Shown: positions 7,888-16,444, numbered from the stretch's first letter. The stretch is DNA of 64,000 nucleotides from Tessaracoccus rhinocerotis (GCF_007197885.1 NZ_VKKG01000006.1:124001-188000); one strand, 5' to 3'. The notes: a model not told the origin generated them from the letters alone. Program-made: numbers and translations.

Positions 7888-8525
7888 GACCGGACCTGCG
7901 CTGCTACCTGGTCACCTCAGGCACCGACCGAGCCACCGTCGAAACCGCTGCAGCGGCGGCTCGGGCGGGCGCAGGGATCGTCCAGGTGCGCGCCAAGGAC
8001 GCAACGACCGCCCAGCTCCTGGAACTGGTGGTGGCCATCGCCGACGCGGTGCGGGCGGCGGCACCGTCGGCGCGGGTCGTGGTGAACGACCGGGCCGACG
8101 TGGCATTCGCGGCGAGGTCGCTCGGGGCCGCCGTGCACGGGGTGCACCTCGGCCAGGACGACCTCCCGGTGCCGCAGGCGCGGGCACTGCTGGGTCCGGA
8201 CGCGCTGATCGGCCTCACCACCGGCACGCTCGACCTGGTTGTCTCAGCCCAACGATGGGCGCCGATGGTCGACTACCTGGGAGCCGGCCCGTTCAGGCCG
8301 ACGCCGACCAAGGACTCGGGCCGGGCTCCACTGGGCGTGGCCGGCTACCGGGTACTCACCGCCGCCAGCGCGCTACCGGTGGTGGCCATCGGGGGGATCA
8401 CTCCCCCGGACGTGGAGGCGCTGGCCGGCACCGGCGTGGCCGGGGTTGCGGTGGTCCGGGCGATCATGGACTCGGGCGATCCCGGCCAGGTGGTGCGCGG
8501 CGTGCTGCGCGCGTTCGCCCGCTAG
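7884..8525 (+). CDS. thiE: Thiamine phosphate synthase
   Basis: A 213-residue TIM-barrel enzyme that couples HMP diphosphate (from ThiD) with thiazole phosphate (from ThiM) to thiamine phosphate. Motifs seen are VQVRAKDAT (normally QxRxK), VVVNDRADVA, GVHLGQDDLP, the phosphate loop GPFRPTPTKDS and the C-terminal VVAIGGITPPDV and GVAVVRAIM. The GTG start overlaps the thiM stop in a GTGA. Together with thiD-tenA and thiM it completes a full salvage route from imported pyrimidine and thiazole to thiamine phosphate. Its last four bases overlap the convergent DUF3817 gene. Confidence 0.93.
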   Translation: MRPDLRCYLVTSGTDRATVETAAAAARAGAGIVQVRAKDATTAQLLELVVAIADAVRAAAPSARVVVNDRADVAFAARSLGAAVHGVHLGQDDLPVPQARALLGPDALIGLTTGTLDLVVSAQRWAPMVDYLGAGPFRPTPTKDSGRAPLGVAGYRVLTAASALPVVAIGGITPPDVEALAGTGVAGVAVVRAIMDSGDPGQVVRGVLRAFAR

Positions 8526-8905
8526 TCCTGCGGCAACTCCGCCAGTCTGCGGCGCACGTCCTTGGTGGCGTGGTGCTCGGCGACGAACGACAGGAACGGG
8601 ACGGTCCCGGCCGCCATGATGGCGAGCACCCACTTGATGGACCAGCCCACGCGTCGGCTCAGGTCGTAGGCGGTGATCAGCAGGATCATGTAGAGCCAAC
8701 CGTGAGGGACACCCGTCCAGGTGACCACCGCGCCGTTGTCCCAGATGTACTTCAGCGGCAGCCCGACGCACACCAGCACAACGAGCAGCACTCCTACGAC
8801 GTAGGCCATCACCCGATAGCGCAGCAGCGCTCCCTTGATGCCCGGGACGTCCTCGGGCTCGATTCCAGGGTCGAGGTCCATGGGTTCGGTATCCGCGTCA
8901 GCCAC
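8522..8905 (-). CDS. DUF3817 integral membrane protein
   Basis: A 127-residue protein with an acidic N-terminal tail followed by three hydrophobic segments (about residues 31-50, 67-82 and 89-108). KGALLRYRVMAYVVGVLLV, the KYIWDNG segment and GVPHGWLYMILLITAYDL are the features of the DUF3817 family of small actinobacterial membrane proteins, whose function is not established. The ATG lies about 10 nt after a run with little Shine-Dalgarno character. The gene converges on thiE with a 4-base overlap, so no separate terminator fits between them. Confidence 0.8.
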   Translation of the reverse strand: MADADTEPMDLDPGIEPEDVPGIKGALLRYRVMAYVVGVLLVVLVCVGLPLKYIWDNGAVVTWTGVPHGWLYMILLITAYDLSRRVGWSIKWVLAIMAAGTVPFLSFVAEHHATKDVRRRLAELPQD

Positions 8906-8988
8906 GTAACCATCCTATCTGCGCGCAACGGGCGCTGCCGTTTTACCTCTTTGTCGACATACCGCTACAGCGCTATATCGTTTGGCCG

Positions 8989-9891
8989 TTAGATCGTTCG
9001 ATTGTCGATCACGGCGAGGATCCTGTCCAGGTCCTCGCCTGAGGCGAACTCGATGGTGATCTTCCCCTTGTTGCGGCCGATGTTGACCTTGACGCGGGTG
9101 TCGAAGTGGTCGGAGAGATTCCGCGAGATGTTGGCCTCCCGCTCAGAGGGTTGCCTGAGTCCACGACGAACGGGGGTCTTCGGCCCCTGTCCCCCACCCA
9201 TGGCCACGATCTCCTCGGTGCTGCGCACCGACAGCCCTTCGGCGATGATCCTATCGGCGAGGAGCTCCTGGGAGCGTGCGTCCCCCAGCCCGAGCAGTGC
9301 TCTGGCGTGTCCGGCGGACAGCACTCCTGCCGCCACCTTGGACTGGACCTTCGCAGGCAGGTTCAGCAGGCGCAGGGTGTTGGACACCTGCGGACGACTG
9401 CGATGGATGCGCCTGGCGAGCTCCTCCTTGGTGCAGTCGAAGTCCTCGAGCAGCTGCTTGTAGGCGTGGGCCTCTTCCAGTGGGTTCAGGTTGGCCCGGT
9501 GGAGATTCTCCAGCAGCGCGTCGCGCAGGAGGTCTTGGTCGTCGGTTCCACGCACGATTGCAGGGATCCTATCCCGCTCCGCCAGTTGGCTGGCCCTGAA
9601 GCGACGCTCCCCCATCACCAGTTCGAAGGCGTTACGGCCGACTTCACGTAGAACGACGGGTTGTAGCACGCCGAACTCGCGCACGGAGGCCGCCAGTTCT
9701 GCGAGGTCGTCCTCGTCGAAGTTGGTTCGTGGCTGCCGCGGGTTCGGGACGATCTGTCCGAGCGGTACCTCTGCGAAGTACGACCCGTCCTCCAACGGCT
9801 TGGACGGCTTGCCTGTCGCCACCTCCTCGTCAGTGCGAGCGAAGAGGTCTCCCAGACCCTTGCCCAGTCCTGAGTGCTTGGCTGCCATCAT
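8989..9891 (-). CDS. parB: Chromosome partitioning protein ParB
   Basis: A 300-residue ParB/Spo0J. It begins GLGKGLGDLF, then shows the ParB/Srx CTPase motifs (I-V-P-N-P-R-Q-P-R at about residue 51, GERRFRASQLA, and the LLENLHRANLNPLEEAHAY segment), a helix-turn-helix (TKEELARRIHRSRPQVSNTLRLL), and a C-terminal Lys/Arg-rich dimerisation region ending ILAVIDNRTI. ParB loads at parS as a CTP-dependent clamp and directs the origin to the cell pole with ParA and SMC. The ATG overlaps the parA stop as ATGA, so the pair is translationally coupled. parS sites lie about 0.9 and 1.1 kb upstream, one of them inside parA. Confidence 0.96.
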   Translation of the reverse strand: MMAAKHSGLGKGLGDLFARTDEEVATGKPSKPLEDGSYFAEVPLGQIVPNPRQPRTNFDEDDLAELAASVREFGVLQPVVLREVGRNAFELVMGERRFRASQLAERDRIPAIVRGTDDQDLLRDALLENLHRANLNPLEEAHAYKQLLEDFDCTKEELARRIHRSRPQVSNTLRLLNLPAKVQSKVAAGVLSAGHARALLGLGDARSQELLADRIIAEGLSVRSTEEIVAMGGGQGPKTPVRRGLRQPSEREANISRNLSDHFDTRVKVNIGRNKGKITIEFASGEDLDRILAVIDNRTI

Positions 9892-10895
9892 CGCGCTCCT
9901 TCGGTTCGTGCTGCATTTGCGATCTCCTGCGCGGCCAGGGTGTACGCGACGGAGCCGGGGGACTTGGGCTGGTACGTCAGTACAGTCTGTCCGAAGCTCG
10001 GTGCCTCCGCGACTCGGACCGAACGGGGGATTGGCGCGTCCAGGGTTTGCTCGGGGAAGTGGTTACGGACTTCACGTGCAACCTCCTGCGACAAGTTGTT
10101 GCGACCGTCATACATGGTGAGGATGACGGTGGAGAGCTCAAGTTCGTCGTTCAGGTTTCCCTTGACCTTGTTGATGGTTCGCATCAGTTGGGACACCCCT
10201 TCGAGGGCGTAGTACTCGCACTGGATCGGGATCAGGATCTCCGTGGCCGCGACCAGCGCGTTGAGGGTCAGCAGGCCGAGGGAGGGCGGGCAGTCGAAGA
10301 AGACATAGTCCACGTCCGAGGCCTCGATGTACTTGGCGAGCGCGCGCTTCATGCGGGACTCGCGCCCATGTTCGGTCACCAGCTCCAACTCAGCAGAGGC
10401 GAGGTCGATGGTCGCCGGGAGCACGTGCAGGTTTGGTGTGTGGGGGGAGCGCTGCACGAGATCGATGATGCTCGCCCCGTCGAGGAGGACTTCGTAGGTT
10501 CCCTCGACCCCTTGCGAATGCTCGACGCCGAGCGCGGTGGCCGCGTTTCCCTGTGGGTCGGTGTCCACCACGAGCACATTGAGTCCGCCGAAGGCCAAGG
10601 CTGTCGCGATGTTCACCGTGGTAGTCGTCTTGCCGACCCCGCCCTTTTGATTGGCCACCACGAAGACCCGAGGCTCGGCCGGGCGGGGGAGGGTGAGTTC
10701 CGGCGCCTCCGGCTCGTACTCCATGCCGTACTCGTCGTCGGTGTCCCAGTCGTCGTCCGCCCTGTCGAAGGCGGCGCGCTTGGGTCCCTGGGGGAGTTTG
10801 ATCGCCGTTCCACGTGAAACGTTCTCGTGCTTCTTCCAGATCTCAGCAGGTTGGGTCTTTGGCGTCTTCGCCTTCTTGCGGAAGAACAGGGCCAT
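9888..10895 (-). CDS. parA: Chromosome partitioning ATPase ParA
   Basis: A 335-residue ParA/Soj ATPase. The deviant Walker A VVANQKGGVGKTTTT is near residue 74, followed by VLVVDTDPQGNAATALG (A') and DYVFFDCPPSLGLLTLNAL (Walker B). It moves ParB-bound origins over the nucleoid. The N-terminal 65 residues form a basic then acidic, probably disordered extension (ALFFRKKAKTPKTQP then DRADDDWDTDDEYG) often seen in actinobacterial ParA and liable to contact polar proteins. The ATG at 10895 is chosen because GAGAGGAGA lies 7 nt before it; a longer frame to 10955 has no such site. A candidate -10 TAGAGT (minus strand 10925-10930) is about 30 nt upstream. Confidence 0.95.
   Translation of the reverse strand: MALFFRKKAKTPKTQPAEIWKKHENVSRGTAIKLPQGPKRAAFDRADDDWDTDDEYGMEYEPEAPELTLPRPAEPRVFVVANQKGGVGKTTTTVNIATALAFGGLNVLVVDTDPQGNAATALGVEHSQGVEGTYEVLLDGASIIDLVQRSPHTPNLHVLPATIDLASAELELVTEHGRESRMKRALAKYIEASDVDYVFFDCPPSLGLLTLNALVAATEILIPIQCEYYALEGVSQLMRTINKVKGNLNDELELSTVILTMYDGRNNLSQEVAREVRNHFPEQTLDAPIPRSVRVAEAPSFGQTVLTYQPKSPGSVAYTLAAQEIANAARTEGAR
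10807..10820. promoter_or_regulatory. parS-like ParB binding site inside parA
   Basis: GTTCCACGTGAAAC matches the bacterial parS consensus GTTNCACGTGAAAC. It lies within the first 90 bases of parA, encoding part of the N-terminal extension. Confidence 0.85.
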
Positions 10896-11014
10896 AGGGG
10901 AGTCTCCTCTCGAGCGCTGCGCCAACTCTAGTGTGAGGCAATGAGACACACCCAATCGGAGGACGATTTAGGGGCTTCTGCCCGCCAACGAATACAAGGA
11001 CCGACCAGGGCGAC

Positions 11015-11032
11015 GCGTTTCACGTGAAACGC
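11015..11032. promoter_or_regulatory. parS site upstream of parA
   Basis: The core GTTTCACGTGAAAC (11017-11030) is a perfect palindrome extended to GC...GC on both sides. It is the textbook actinobacterial parS and lies about 120 bp before the parA start. The rest of the 360-bp gap between parA and the GH3 gene holds the parA promoter region and the GH3 terminator; I see no gene in it. Confidence 0.95.
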
Positions 11033-11171
11033 GGTCATCGACCACGGCCAGCACAGACCAAGGACAGCACCCTTGGGCAGGCGTGCGGGCCACCGACCTG
11101 CGGAAGCGCCGGCCGGCCACCCACCCGTGGCAGCAGCTTGTGCGGAACACCCCGCACGCGAGGGCAAGAAA

Positions 11172-11200
11172 CTGGGGCCGCCCCGAAGGAGCGGCCCCAG
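11172..11200 (-). terminator. Probable terminator of the GH3 gene
   Basis: CTGGGGCCGC (11172-11181) and GCGGCCCCAG (11191-11200) form a perfect 10-bp GC stem with a 9-nt loop. Read on the minus strand it lies about 55 nt after the GH3 stop and is followed by TTTCTTG, a weak U-rich tail. Confidence 0.7.
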
Positions 11201-11255
11201 CAGCCAATTGTCGATATAGCTCTTAGTAGCTAGATCGCTCTACGGTTTTGTGTCT

Positions 11256-13295
11256 TCATCGTCGTCCCGGCTTCTCAAAGGTATGGTTCCATTCTGTCTC
11301 GGACCCATCGACCACGTAGTAGCCGTCCGCCGCGGTGGCGGTGATGGTGACGGTTCCCTTCGCCGGGTACCGCTTCGCCTTGGCCAGCTTGCCGTCGACC
11401 CAGTACTCGACACCCGTCACGGACGGAATCGTGTAGAAATCGTTGGAACGGTTCAGCTGGTCGTCGAACACCGGTTCCTCGGGGACCACCGGGGTCTCGT
11501 ACGAGAGCCCGAAGCCCAGCTCGAGCAGCGTGCCCGACCCATCGGCAGTGGGCACGTCCACAGGCAGGCGACCACTCGGGTTCACGAGGCCAGCAATAGC
11601 GCGCGCGCCTGCCAGGTGGTTCGGAACTCCCCACCCGTAGATGTTGAGCACCGCGTCGGCGTCGGGCATCACGTTGATGTCGTACGGGTTCCTGGTTGCC
11701 ACCACGATGACGGGGGTGCCCGTCGCCGCCAGTTCCGCCACCATCTGCTGCTGCGCCGCGTTGCCCGACGCATTGTAAGACGCGAATACAACGGCATCGT
11801 GGGAGTACGCCTTGCCCACGGCACGGGTCCGGTACGCGGCGCTCGGGGAACCACCGTTCTCGTAGTCCTCGGTGACGCTGAATCCGAGGTTGGCGAGCAT
11901 CGGGCCCATCCGCTCGGGCCAGGCACTGCCTGCACCGACCATGAGGACGCTGTCCTCGGCCGGGTCCAGTGGGAGAACCCGACCCTCGTTGCGAAGCAGG
12001 GTCACCGAACGGTCGGCGATCTCTGCCGCAGTGGCGAGGTGCTCATCGTTGCCGACCACGTCCAGCACGGAGTCCACGGGAACGGACGGGTCGTCCTCCG
12101 CCACTCCACGCTCGAGCTTCCACTCGAGAATTCTGGTGACCGACTCCTCGAGCCGATCCCGCGTGATGTCGCCGTCGGCCACGGCGTCGAGGACACCGTC
12201 CAGTGACGCCTGCACGTTCGGCGAGTTCAGCAGGATGTCGGAGCCGGCCTGGATGGCGAGGACCGCGATCTGGCCGTCATCGAGCGGATTGTCGGGCAGC
12301 TGCTTCAGGGCCGCCATGTCAAGCGCGTCGGTGGTGATCACCCCGTCGAAGCCCAATTCCTCCCGAAGGAGGTCGGTGAGCACGGCGTGGGAGAGCGTTC
12401 CGGGCATTTCCGGATCGATGGCCTCCACGATCACGTGCGCGGTCATGACCATGTCCACGCCCGCGTCGATCGCGTCCTGGAACGGCGCGAGGTGCCGGTC
12501 CAGCGTCTCGCGCGGGTAGGTGACGATCGGGAGCCCTGTGTGCGAGTCCGTGACCGTGTCACCGTGCCCGGGGAAGTGCTTGGCCGCGGCGCCGACGTTC
12601 TGGCTCTGCAGTCCCAGTATCTGTGCCACACCGAGCTCTCCGACAGCGTCAGGGTCGGAACCCATGGACCGCACGCCGATCACGGGATTGGCAGGATTGG
12701 TGTTGATGTCAACCACGGGAGCGAAGTCGACGTTGACGCCCACGGCGGCCAGCTCGGATCCGAGCACCTCGCCCTGGGCGCGGGCCAGGTCAGCGTCGAA
12801 GGTGGCCCCGAGCGCCATGTTCCCCGGCAGGACCGTTGCCGGCGCGCCCATCCGCGCGACGATGCCACCCTCCTGGTCGATGGTCACGGCCAACGGGATG
12901 CCGGAGCCGTCGTCACCGGTCGAGGCTGCCTGCAGCCCGTTCGAGAGCGCTGCCGTCCCCTCCGGGTTGCTGGTCACCACGGGATTCGACCAGGCGAAGT
13001 ACAGCACGCCGCCGAGGTCGAACTTCTCCACCACCTGCGCGGGGGTGTCGACGCCGTAGCGTGCCTGGTTGCTGGCGGCCATGGACGTGTCGTCCGCCGA
13101 GTTGCCGTAGACGTGGGTCCAGGTCATCTGACCCACCAACTGCTCCACGGACATCGCGTCGACCACTTCCGCGATCCCGTCCGGGGACGAGGGGGGCGGA
13201 GTGTCCGCGACGGCGGGCGAGATCCCCGCGAACACGAGTCCTGCTGCCAATACGTGTGCGGCGCCCAGTCTGGCGCCCGTCATCTTCCGGAGCAA
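11256..13295 (-). CDS. Secreted glycoside hydrolase family 3 beta-N-acetylhexosaminidase (NagZ-like)
   Basis: A 679-residue exported enzyme. Residues 1-30 are a signal peptide ending SPAVADT. The catalytic barrel (about 40-380) has the NagZ hallmark AKHFPGHGDTVTDSHTGLP and the nucleophile region GVITTDALDM, indicating removal of beta-linked N-acetylglucosamine, for example from peptidoglycan fragments, outside the cytoplasm. A GH3 C-terminal alpha/beta domain (about 410-595) ends with VNPSGRLPVDVPT and GFGLSY. The last 70 residues, rich in Tyr and Lys (VEYWVDGKLAKAKRYPAKG), resemble a small beta-type add-on domain. The gene sits between rsmG and parA, where other actinobacteria usually have nothing. 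Confidence 0.9.
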   Translation of the reverse strand: MLRKMTGARLGAAHVLAAGLVFAGISPAVADTPPPSSPDGIAEVVDAMSVEQLVGQMTWTHVYGNSADDTSMAASNQARYGVDTPAQVVEKFDLGGVLYFAWSNPVVTSNPEGTAALSNGLQAASTGDDGSGIPLAVTIDQEGGIVARMGAPATVLPGNMALGATFDADLARAQGEVLGSELAAVGVNVDFAPVVDINTNPANPVIGVRSMGSDPDAVGELGVAQILGLQSQNVGAAAKHFPGHGDTVTDSHTGLPIVTYPRETLDRHLAPFQDAIDAGVDMVMTAHVIVEAIDPEMPGTLSHAVLTDLLREELGFDGVITTDALDMAALKQLPDNPLDDGQIAVLAIQAGSDILLNSPNVQASLDGVLDAVADGDITRDRLEESVTRILEWKLERGVAEDDPSVPVDSVLDVVGNDEHLATAAEIADRSVTLLRNEGRVLPLDPAEDSVLMVGAGSAWPERMGPMLANLGFSVTEDYENGGSPSAAYRTRAVGKAYSHDAVVFASYNASGNAAQQQMVAELAATGTPVIVVATRNPYDINVMPDADAVLNIYGWGVPNHLAGARAIAGLVNPSGRLPVDVPTADGSGTLLELGFGLSYETPVVPEEPVFDDQLNRSNDFYTIPSVTGVEYWVDGKLAKAKRYPAKGTVTITATAADGYYVVDGSETEWNHTFEKPGRR

Positions 13296-13483
13296 AGTCT
13301 TCCTCCTAGTTCGGGGGCGCAGCCCTGCGCCCCGCCTTGACGTTCCGGTGGCACGGAAGCGGACCCTGTGGGCCCCGGACCGGCCACCTCGCTCACACTA
13401 CGTCGTGGAGAGGGCTTGCGCAGGAGGGTGGAGCAACGAGAGTTGTTTCACTCCGAAACGGTCCGACGCCGGCTTGTCGGGAC

Positions 13484-14137
13484 TCAGGCGCGGGTGACGC
13501 GGATGGCCCTGGTGCCCTCCACGTCGGCCGCCGCGCGTATCTCGAGGACCTCGGCGCGCAGCTTCGCGTGCTTCATCCAGTTGGCCGCCTCCGAAACCTC
13601 GCGCTCCGCGCTCTGGCCCTTCAGCGCGAGCAGTTCGCCGTTGGGGAGGAACAGGGGAGTGGTCCAGCGCAGCAGCTTGTCCAGCGAGGCCACGGCGCGG
13701 CAGACCACCACGTCGAACACGTCGTCGGAGTCCTCGGCGCGGATCCGGTCGACCCGGACGCGGTCCTCGAGGCCGAGCTCCTCGATGGTCTCGTTCAGGA
13801 AGGTCGCTCGGCGCAGCAACGGTTCCACGAGTGTGAACCTGAGGTCAGGCCGGGTGATCGCGAGCGGGATGCCGGGCAGACCGGCGCCGGAGCCGACGTC
13901 CGCGACGTCGGACCCGAGCGGCAGCACGTCCACCAGCGCCAGGGAGTTCGAGACGTGGCGGCTCCACAACTTGTCGCCCTCGCGGGGACCGAGCAGGCCC
14001 CACTCGATACCCTTCGTGGCCAGGACGGCCACGTAGGCGTCGAGTTGGTCCGCCGCCTCCGGGAACCGCTCGACGAGGGCGCTGCGGGCAGCGGCCTCGT
14101 CGGGGTTCTGTTCGGTGACGGGTACGGAATCGTTCAC
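13484..14137 (-). CDS. rsmG: 16S rRNA (guanine-N7) methyltransferase RsmG
   Basis: A 217-residue SAM-dependent methyltransferase (GidB) that methylates G527 of 16S rRNA; loss usually gives low-level streptomycin resistance. Visible motifs are LLGPREGDKLWSRHVSNSL, the SAM loop VADVGSGAGLPGIPLA, LVEPLLRRATFL and VVVCRAVASLDKLL. The GTG start overlaps the khpB/jag stop (GTGA), making it the last member of the rnpA-yidD-yidC-khpB-rsmG chain. The 188-bp gap to the GH3 start at 13295 must hold the GH3 promoter; I see no clear element there. Confidence 0.94.
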   Translation of the reverse strand: MNDSVPVTEQNPDEAAARSALVERFPEAADQLDAYVAVLATKGIEWGLLGPREGDKLWSRHVSNSLALVDVLPLGSDVADVGSGAGLPGIPLAITRPDLRFTLVEPLLRRATFLNETIEELGLEDRVRVDRIRAEDSDDVFDVVVCRAVASLDKLLRWTTPLFLPNGELLALKGQSAEREVSEAANWMKHAKLRAEVLEIRAAADVEGTRAIRVTRA

Positions 14138-14625
14138 TTGGAGACGATGACGCGACGGGCCGGGGGCTCGCCCTCGGACTCACTGACGAGCCCGGCGGCG
14201 GCGACCTCGTCGTGGACGATCTTGCGCTCATAGGCGTTCAGCGGGGCCATCCGGACCGGCTCGCCCGACTCCAGGACCTCCGCGATGGCGTCCTTGGCGA
14301 TGGCGACCAGCTCGACGCGGCGCTTCTCGCGGTACCCGGCGACGTCGAGGGTCAGCCGCGAACGGTTGCCGGTCTCGGTCATGACGACGAGGCGGCTCAG
14401 TTCCTGCAGCGCCTCGAGCACCTCGCCGTTGGCGCCGACGAGGCGGTCGTCGTCGGTGTCGATGGCCACGTGGGCGCGGCCGCCGGCGACGGAGTTCTCG
14501 ATGTCACCGTCGAGATCGGCGATGTCCAGCAGTTCCTCGAGGTAGTCGGCGACGAGGTCACCCTCGCTCAACAGCACGTCCTGCGCGGACGGCTTCTTCT
14601 CCTCGGTGGAGGTGTTCTCAGTCAT
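14134..14625 (-). CDS. khpB: Jag/KhpB-type KH-R3H RNA-binding protein
   Basis: A 163-residue protein (Jag, SpoIIIJ-associated). An acidic N-terminal section leads to a KH-like domain (VADYLEELLDIADLDGDIEN, GGRAHVAIDTDDDRLVGANG, LQELSRLVV) and then an R3H domain (RLTLDVAGYREKRRVEL, MAPLNAYERKIVHDEVA). KhpB with KhpA binds RNA and affects division and elongation in several Gram-positives. I place the start at the ATG at 14625, which follows CTGGGAACCG. An alternative GTG at 14667 overlaps the yidC stop as GTGA and would add 14 residues; that coupling is attractive and cannot be excluded. Confidence 0.9.
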   Translation of the reverse strand: MTENTSTEEKKPSAQDVLLSEGDLVADYLEELLDIADLDGDIENSVAGGRAHVAIDTDDDRLVGANGEVLEALQELSRLVVMTETGNRSRLTLDVAGYREKRRVELVAIAKDAIAEVLESGEPVRMAPLNAYERKIVHDEVAAAGLVSESEGEPPARRVIVSK

Positions 14626-14663
14626 CGGTTCCCAGTTCTCTAGATTCCGCGTGGTTCGCGGGT

Positions 14664-15806
14664 TCACTTCTTCTTGCGGGTGGAGCGCGCCTGCGCCTTG
14701 GGCTGGCGCCGGACGACGGCCTTGCCGTCCTCCCCGGTGCGCACAGTCTGCCGCGTAACCTGCTGGCGAACCACCTTGGGGGTGGCTCCAGCGGTGTCGG
14801 TCTCCGTGGGGGAGTCCGCCGACGTGGCGGAGGTGGCCGACGTCGCCGACGCGGCGGACGCGCCACCGACGACCCGACCCGTGGGTGCGGACTTGGTGCG
14901 ACGACGCTTCGCGGCACGCTCCTCGAGGATGGCGGCCGGGTCCTTGCCCTTGGCCTTCATCCGCTCCTCCCAGTCGATGAACGCAGGCGTGTTCGGGGCG
15001 GGGTTGTTGCGGATCAGGATGCCCTGCTGGCCCATGGTCCAGATGTTGGAGGTCAGCCAGTAGATCAGCACGCCGATCGGGATGACGGCCGAAGACACCG
15101 CGTAGATCACGGGGAAGAGGTAGAGCATCATCTTCTGCTGCTGGGCCATCGGGCCGTTGAGGGCCTCGGGCGGCATGTTCTTGCGCATCAGCTGCAGCTG
15201 GGTGAAGAACAGGCTGGCAACCATCAGGATGACCAGGAAGACACCCAGGATCTGGGTGGACCCGAACGGGGTCAGCGGGAAGATGCGGTCCGAGAGGCCG
15301 GCGCCGAACAGGGTGGCGTTCTGCAGCGACTCCACCACGTCCGGGTTGTCCTTGAAGAACTGGCCGCGGATGGTGTTGTCGGCGACGCCCTGGAGCACGC
15401 GGAACAGCGACAGGAAGATCGGCATCTGCAGCAGCAGCGGCAGGCAGGAGGCCATCGGGGAGATGCCCTCCTCCTTGTACAGCTTCATCGTCTCCTCGCC
15501 GAGACGCTGCCGGTCGGAGCCGTACTTCTTCTGCAGGGCCTGGACCTTGGGCTGCACCAGCTGCATGTTGCGTGCGCTGTTGATCTGCTTGACGAACAGC
15601 GGGATCAGCAGGGTCCGGATGAAGACCGTCAGTGTCACGATGGACAGCACCCAGGTGGCGCCCGAGTCCGGGTCGAGGATCTGGGACCAGAGCCAGTGGA
15701 ACAACACGAGCAGTCCGGACACCGCCCAGTAGATGGGCTGGATCATCGTCGACATCGCGCCGTAGATGGAGTCCCAGATGCTCAGGGGGATCAACAGTTC
15801 AATCAC
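14664..15806 (-). CDS. yidC: Membrane protein insertase YidC
   Basis: A 380-residue Oxa1/YidC insertase. An N-terminal hydrophobic segment is followed by WVLSIVTLTVFIRTLLIPLF, where the Arg in the second helix is the conserved hydrophilic-groove residue, then the coiled QPKVQALQKKYGSDRQRLGEE loop and further helices (MASCLPLLLQMPIFLSLF; FLVILMVASLFFTQL; VSSAVIPIGVLIYWLTSNIW). A long Ser/Ala/Thr-rich then basic tail ends STRKKK and probably meets the ribosome. It inserts membrane proteins with or without SecYEG. The GTG start overlaps the yidD stop (GTGA). Confidence 0.95.
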   Translation of the reverse strand: MIELLIPLSIWDSIYGAMSTMIQPIYWAVSGLLVLFHWLWSQILDPDSGATWVLSIVTLTVFIRTLLIPLFVKQINSARNMQLVQPKVQALQKKYGSDRQRLGEETMKLYKEEGISPMASCLPLLLQMPIFLSLFRVLQGVADNTIRGQFFKDNPDVVESLQNATLFGAGLSDRIFPLTPFGSTQILGVFLVILMVASLFFTQLQLMRKNMPPEALNGPMAQQQKMMLYLFPVIYAVSSAVIPIGVLIYWLTSNIWTMGQQGILIRNNPAPNTPAFIDWEERMKAKGKDPAAILEERAAKRRRTKSAPTGRVVGGASAASATSATSATSADSPTETDTAGATPKVVRQQVTRQTVRTGEDGKAVVRRQPKAQARSTRKKK

Positions 15807-16102
15807 TTGGCCACCTCAGTCGTGGTCTTGTCGGGCTCGCCCGAACTTCTTGGATTCTCTTGCGCGGCCCAATCCCGCGCCTCGGGGGTGCCCGGTACGT
15901 AGTCGACCCCGCCGTCGGACCACGGGTGGCACCGGACGACCCGGGCGATCGTCAGGCCACTGCCCTTGATCGCTCCGTGGAACTCCAGTGCACGCAGGCC
16001 GTAGGCCGAGCACGTCGGGTGGAACTTGCACACGTCGCCGTAGAGGGGGGAGACGAACTTTCGCCACCCCTTCACGAACCAGATGAGCGGGTACTTCAAC
16101 AT
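15803..16102 (-). CDS. yidD: Membrane protein insertion efficiency factor YidD
   Basis: A 99-residue small protein with the YidD pattern SPLYGDVCKFHPTCSAYGL and ALEFHGAIKGSGL, VRCHPWSDGGVDYVP. Its conserved cysteines in CKFHPTCS and CHPW are intact. YidD is membrane-associated and helps YidC-dependent insertion. The ATG directly follows the rnpA stop (TAGATG) and the stop overlaps yidC. The C-terminal 25 residues are a charged tail. Confidence 0.92.
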   Translation of the reverse strand: MLKYPLIWFVKGWRKFVSPLYGDVCKFHPTCSAYGLRALEFHGAIKGSGLTIARVVRCHPWSDGGVDYVPGTPEARDWAAQENPRSSGEPDKTTTEVAK

Positions 16103-16444
16103 CTAGTGTGCCTTGCTCTGTGCGCGGTGCCAGGCCGACTCGAAGTCAGCGGCGAGCCGCTCCGGCTCGGAGGCTGCCGGTGGCAGCGCCCGGACCACGA
16201 CGTCGGCCGGGAAGGGAGTGGTCATGGCGGCCGCCATGTGGCGCAAACGCCGCTTCACCCTGTTCCGGACGACTGCGTTGCCGACCTTCTTGGACACAAC
16301 AAAACCCACCCGAGTCAGCTCGGGTGGATCGTTGTCGAGTCTGTGCATGTGCACGACGACACTGGGTGTCCCCGCGCGGGATGCGGACTTGAACGCGCCG
16401 GTGAATTCACCGGGTCTGGTCAGTCTGCGATCCCTGGGAAGCAC
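16103..16444 (-). CDS. rnpA: Ribonuclease P protein component
   Basis: A 113-residue protein that assists the RNase P RNA in trimming tRNA 5' ends. The family core VGFVVSKKVGNAVVRNRVKRRLRHM is split here as VGFVVSKKVGNAV and VRNRVKRRLRHM; the N terminus MLPRDRRLTRPGEF is also typical. It lies 9 nt downstream of rpmH, as in almost all bacteria, and both are probably cotranscribed from a promoter in the rpmH-dnaA gap. Confidence 0.94.
   Translation of the reverse strand: MLPRDRRLTRPGEFTGAFKSASRAGTPSVVVHMHRLDNDPPELTRVGFVVSKKVGNAVVRNRVKRRLRHMAAAMTTPFPADVVVRALPPAASEPERLAADFESAWHRAQSKAH

Noticed and set aside
10068-10083. CTTCACGTGCAAC inside parA, resembling parS
   Set aside because: Three mismatches to the consensus, including flanking positions that ParB needs.
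13443-13460. GTTTCACTCCGAAAC, resembling a parS site
   Set aside because: The central CACGTG core is missing and the spacing is 15 bp; two proper parS sites are elsewhere.
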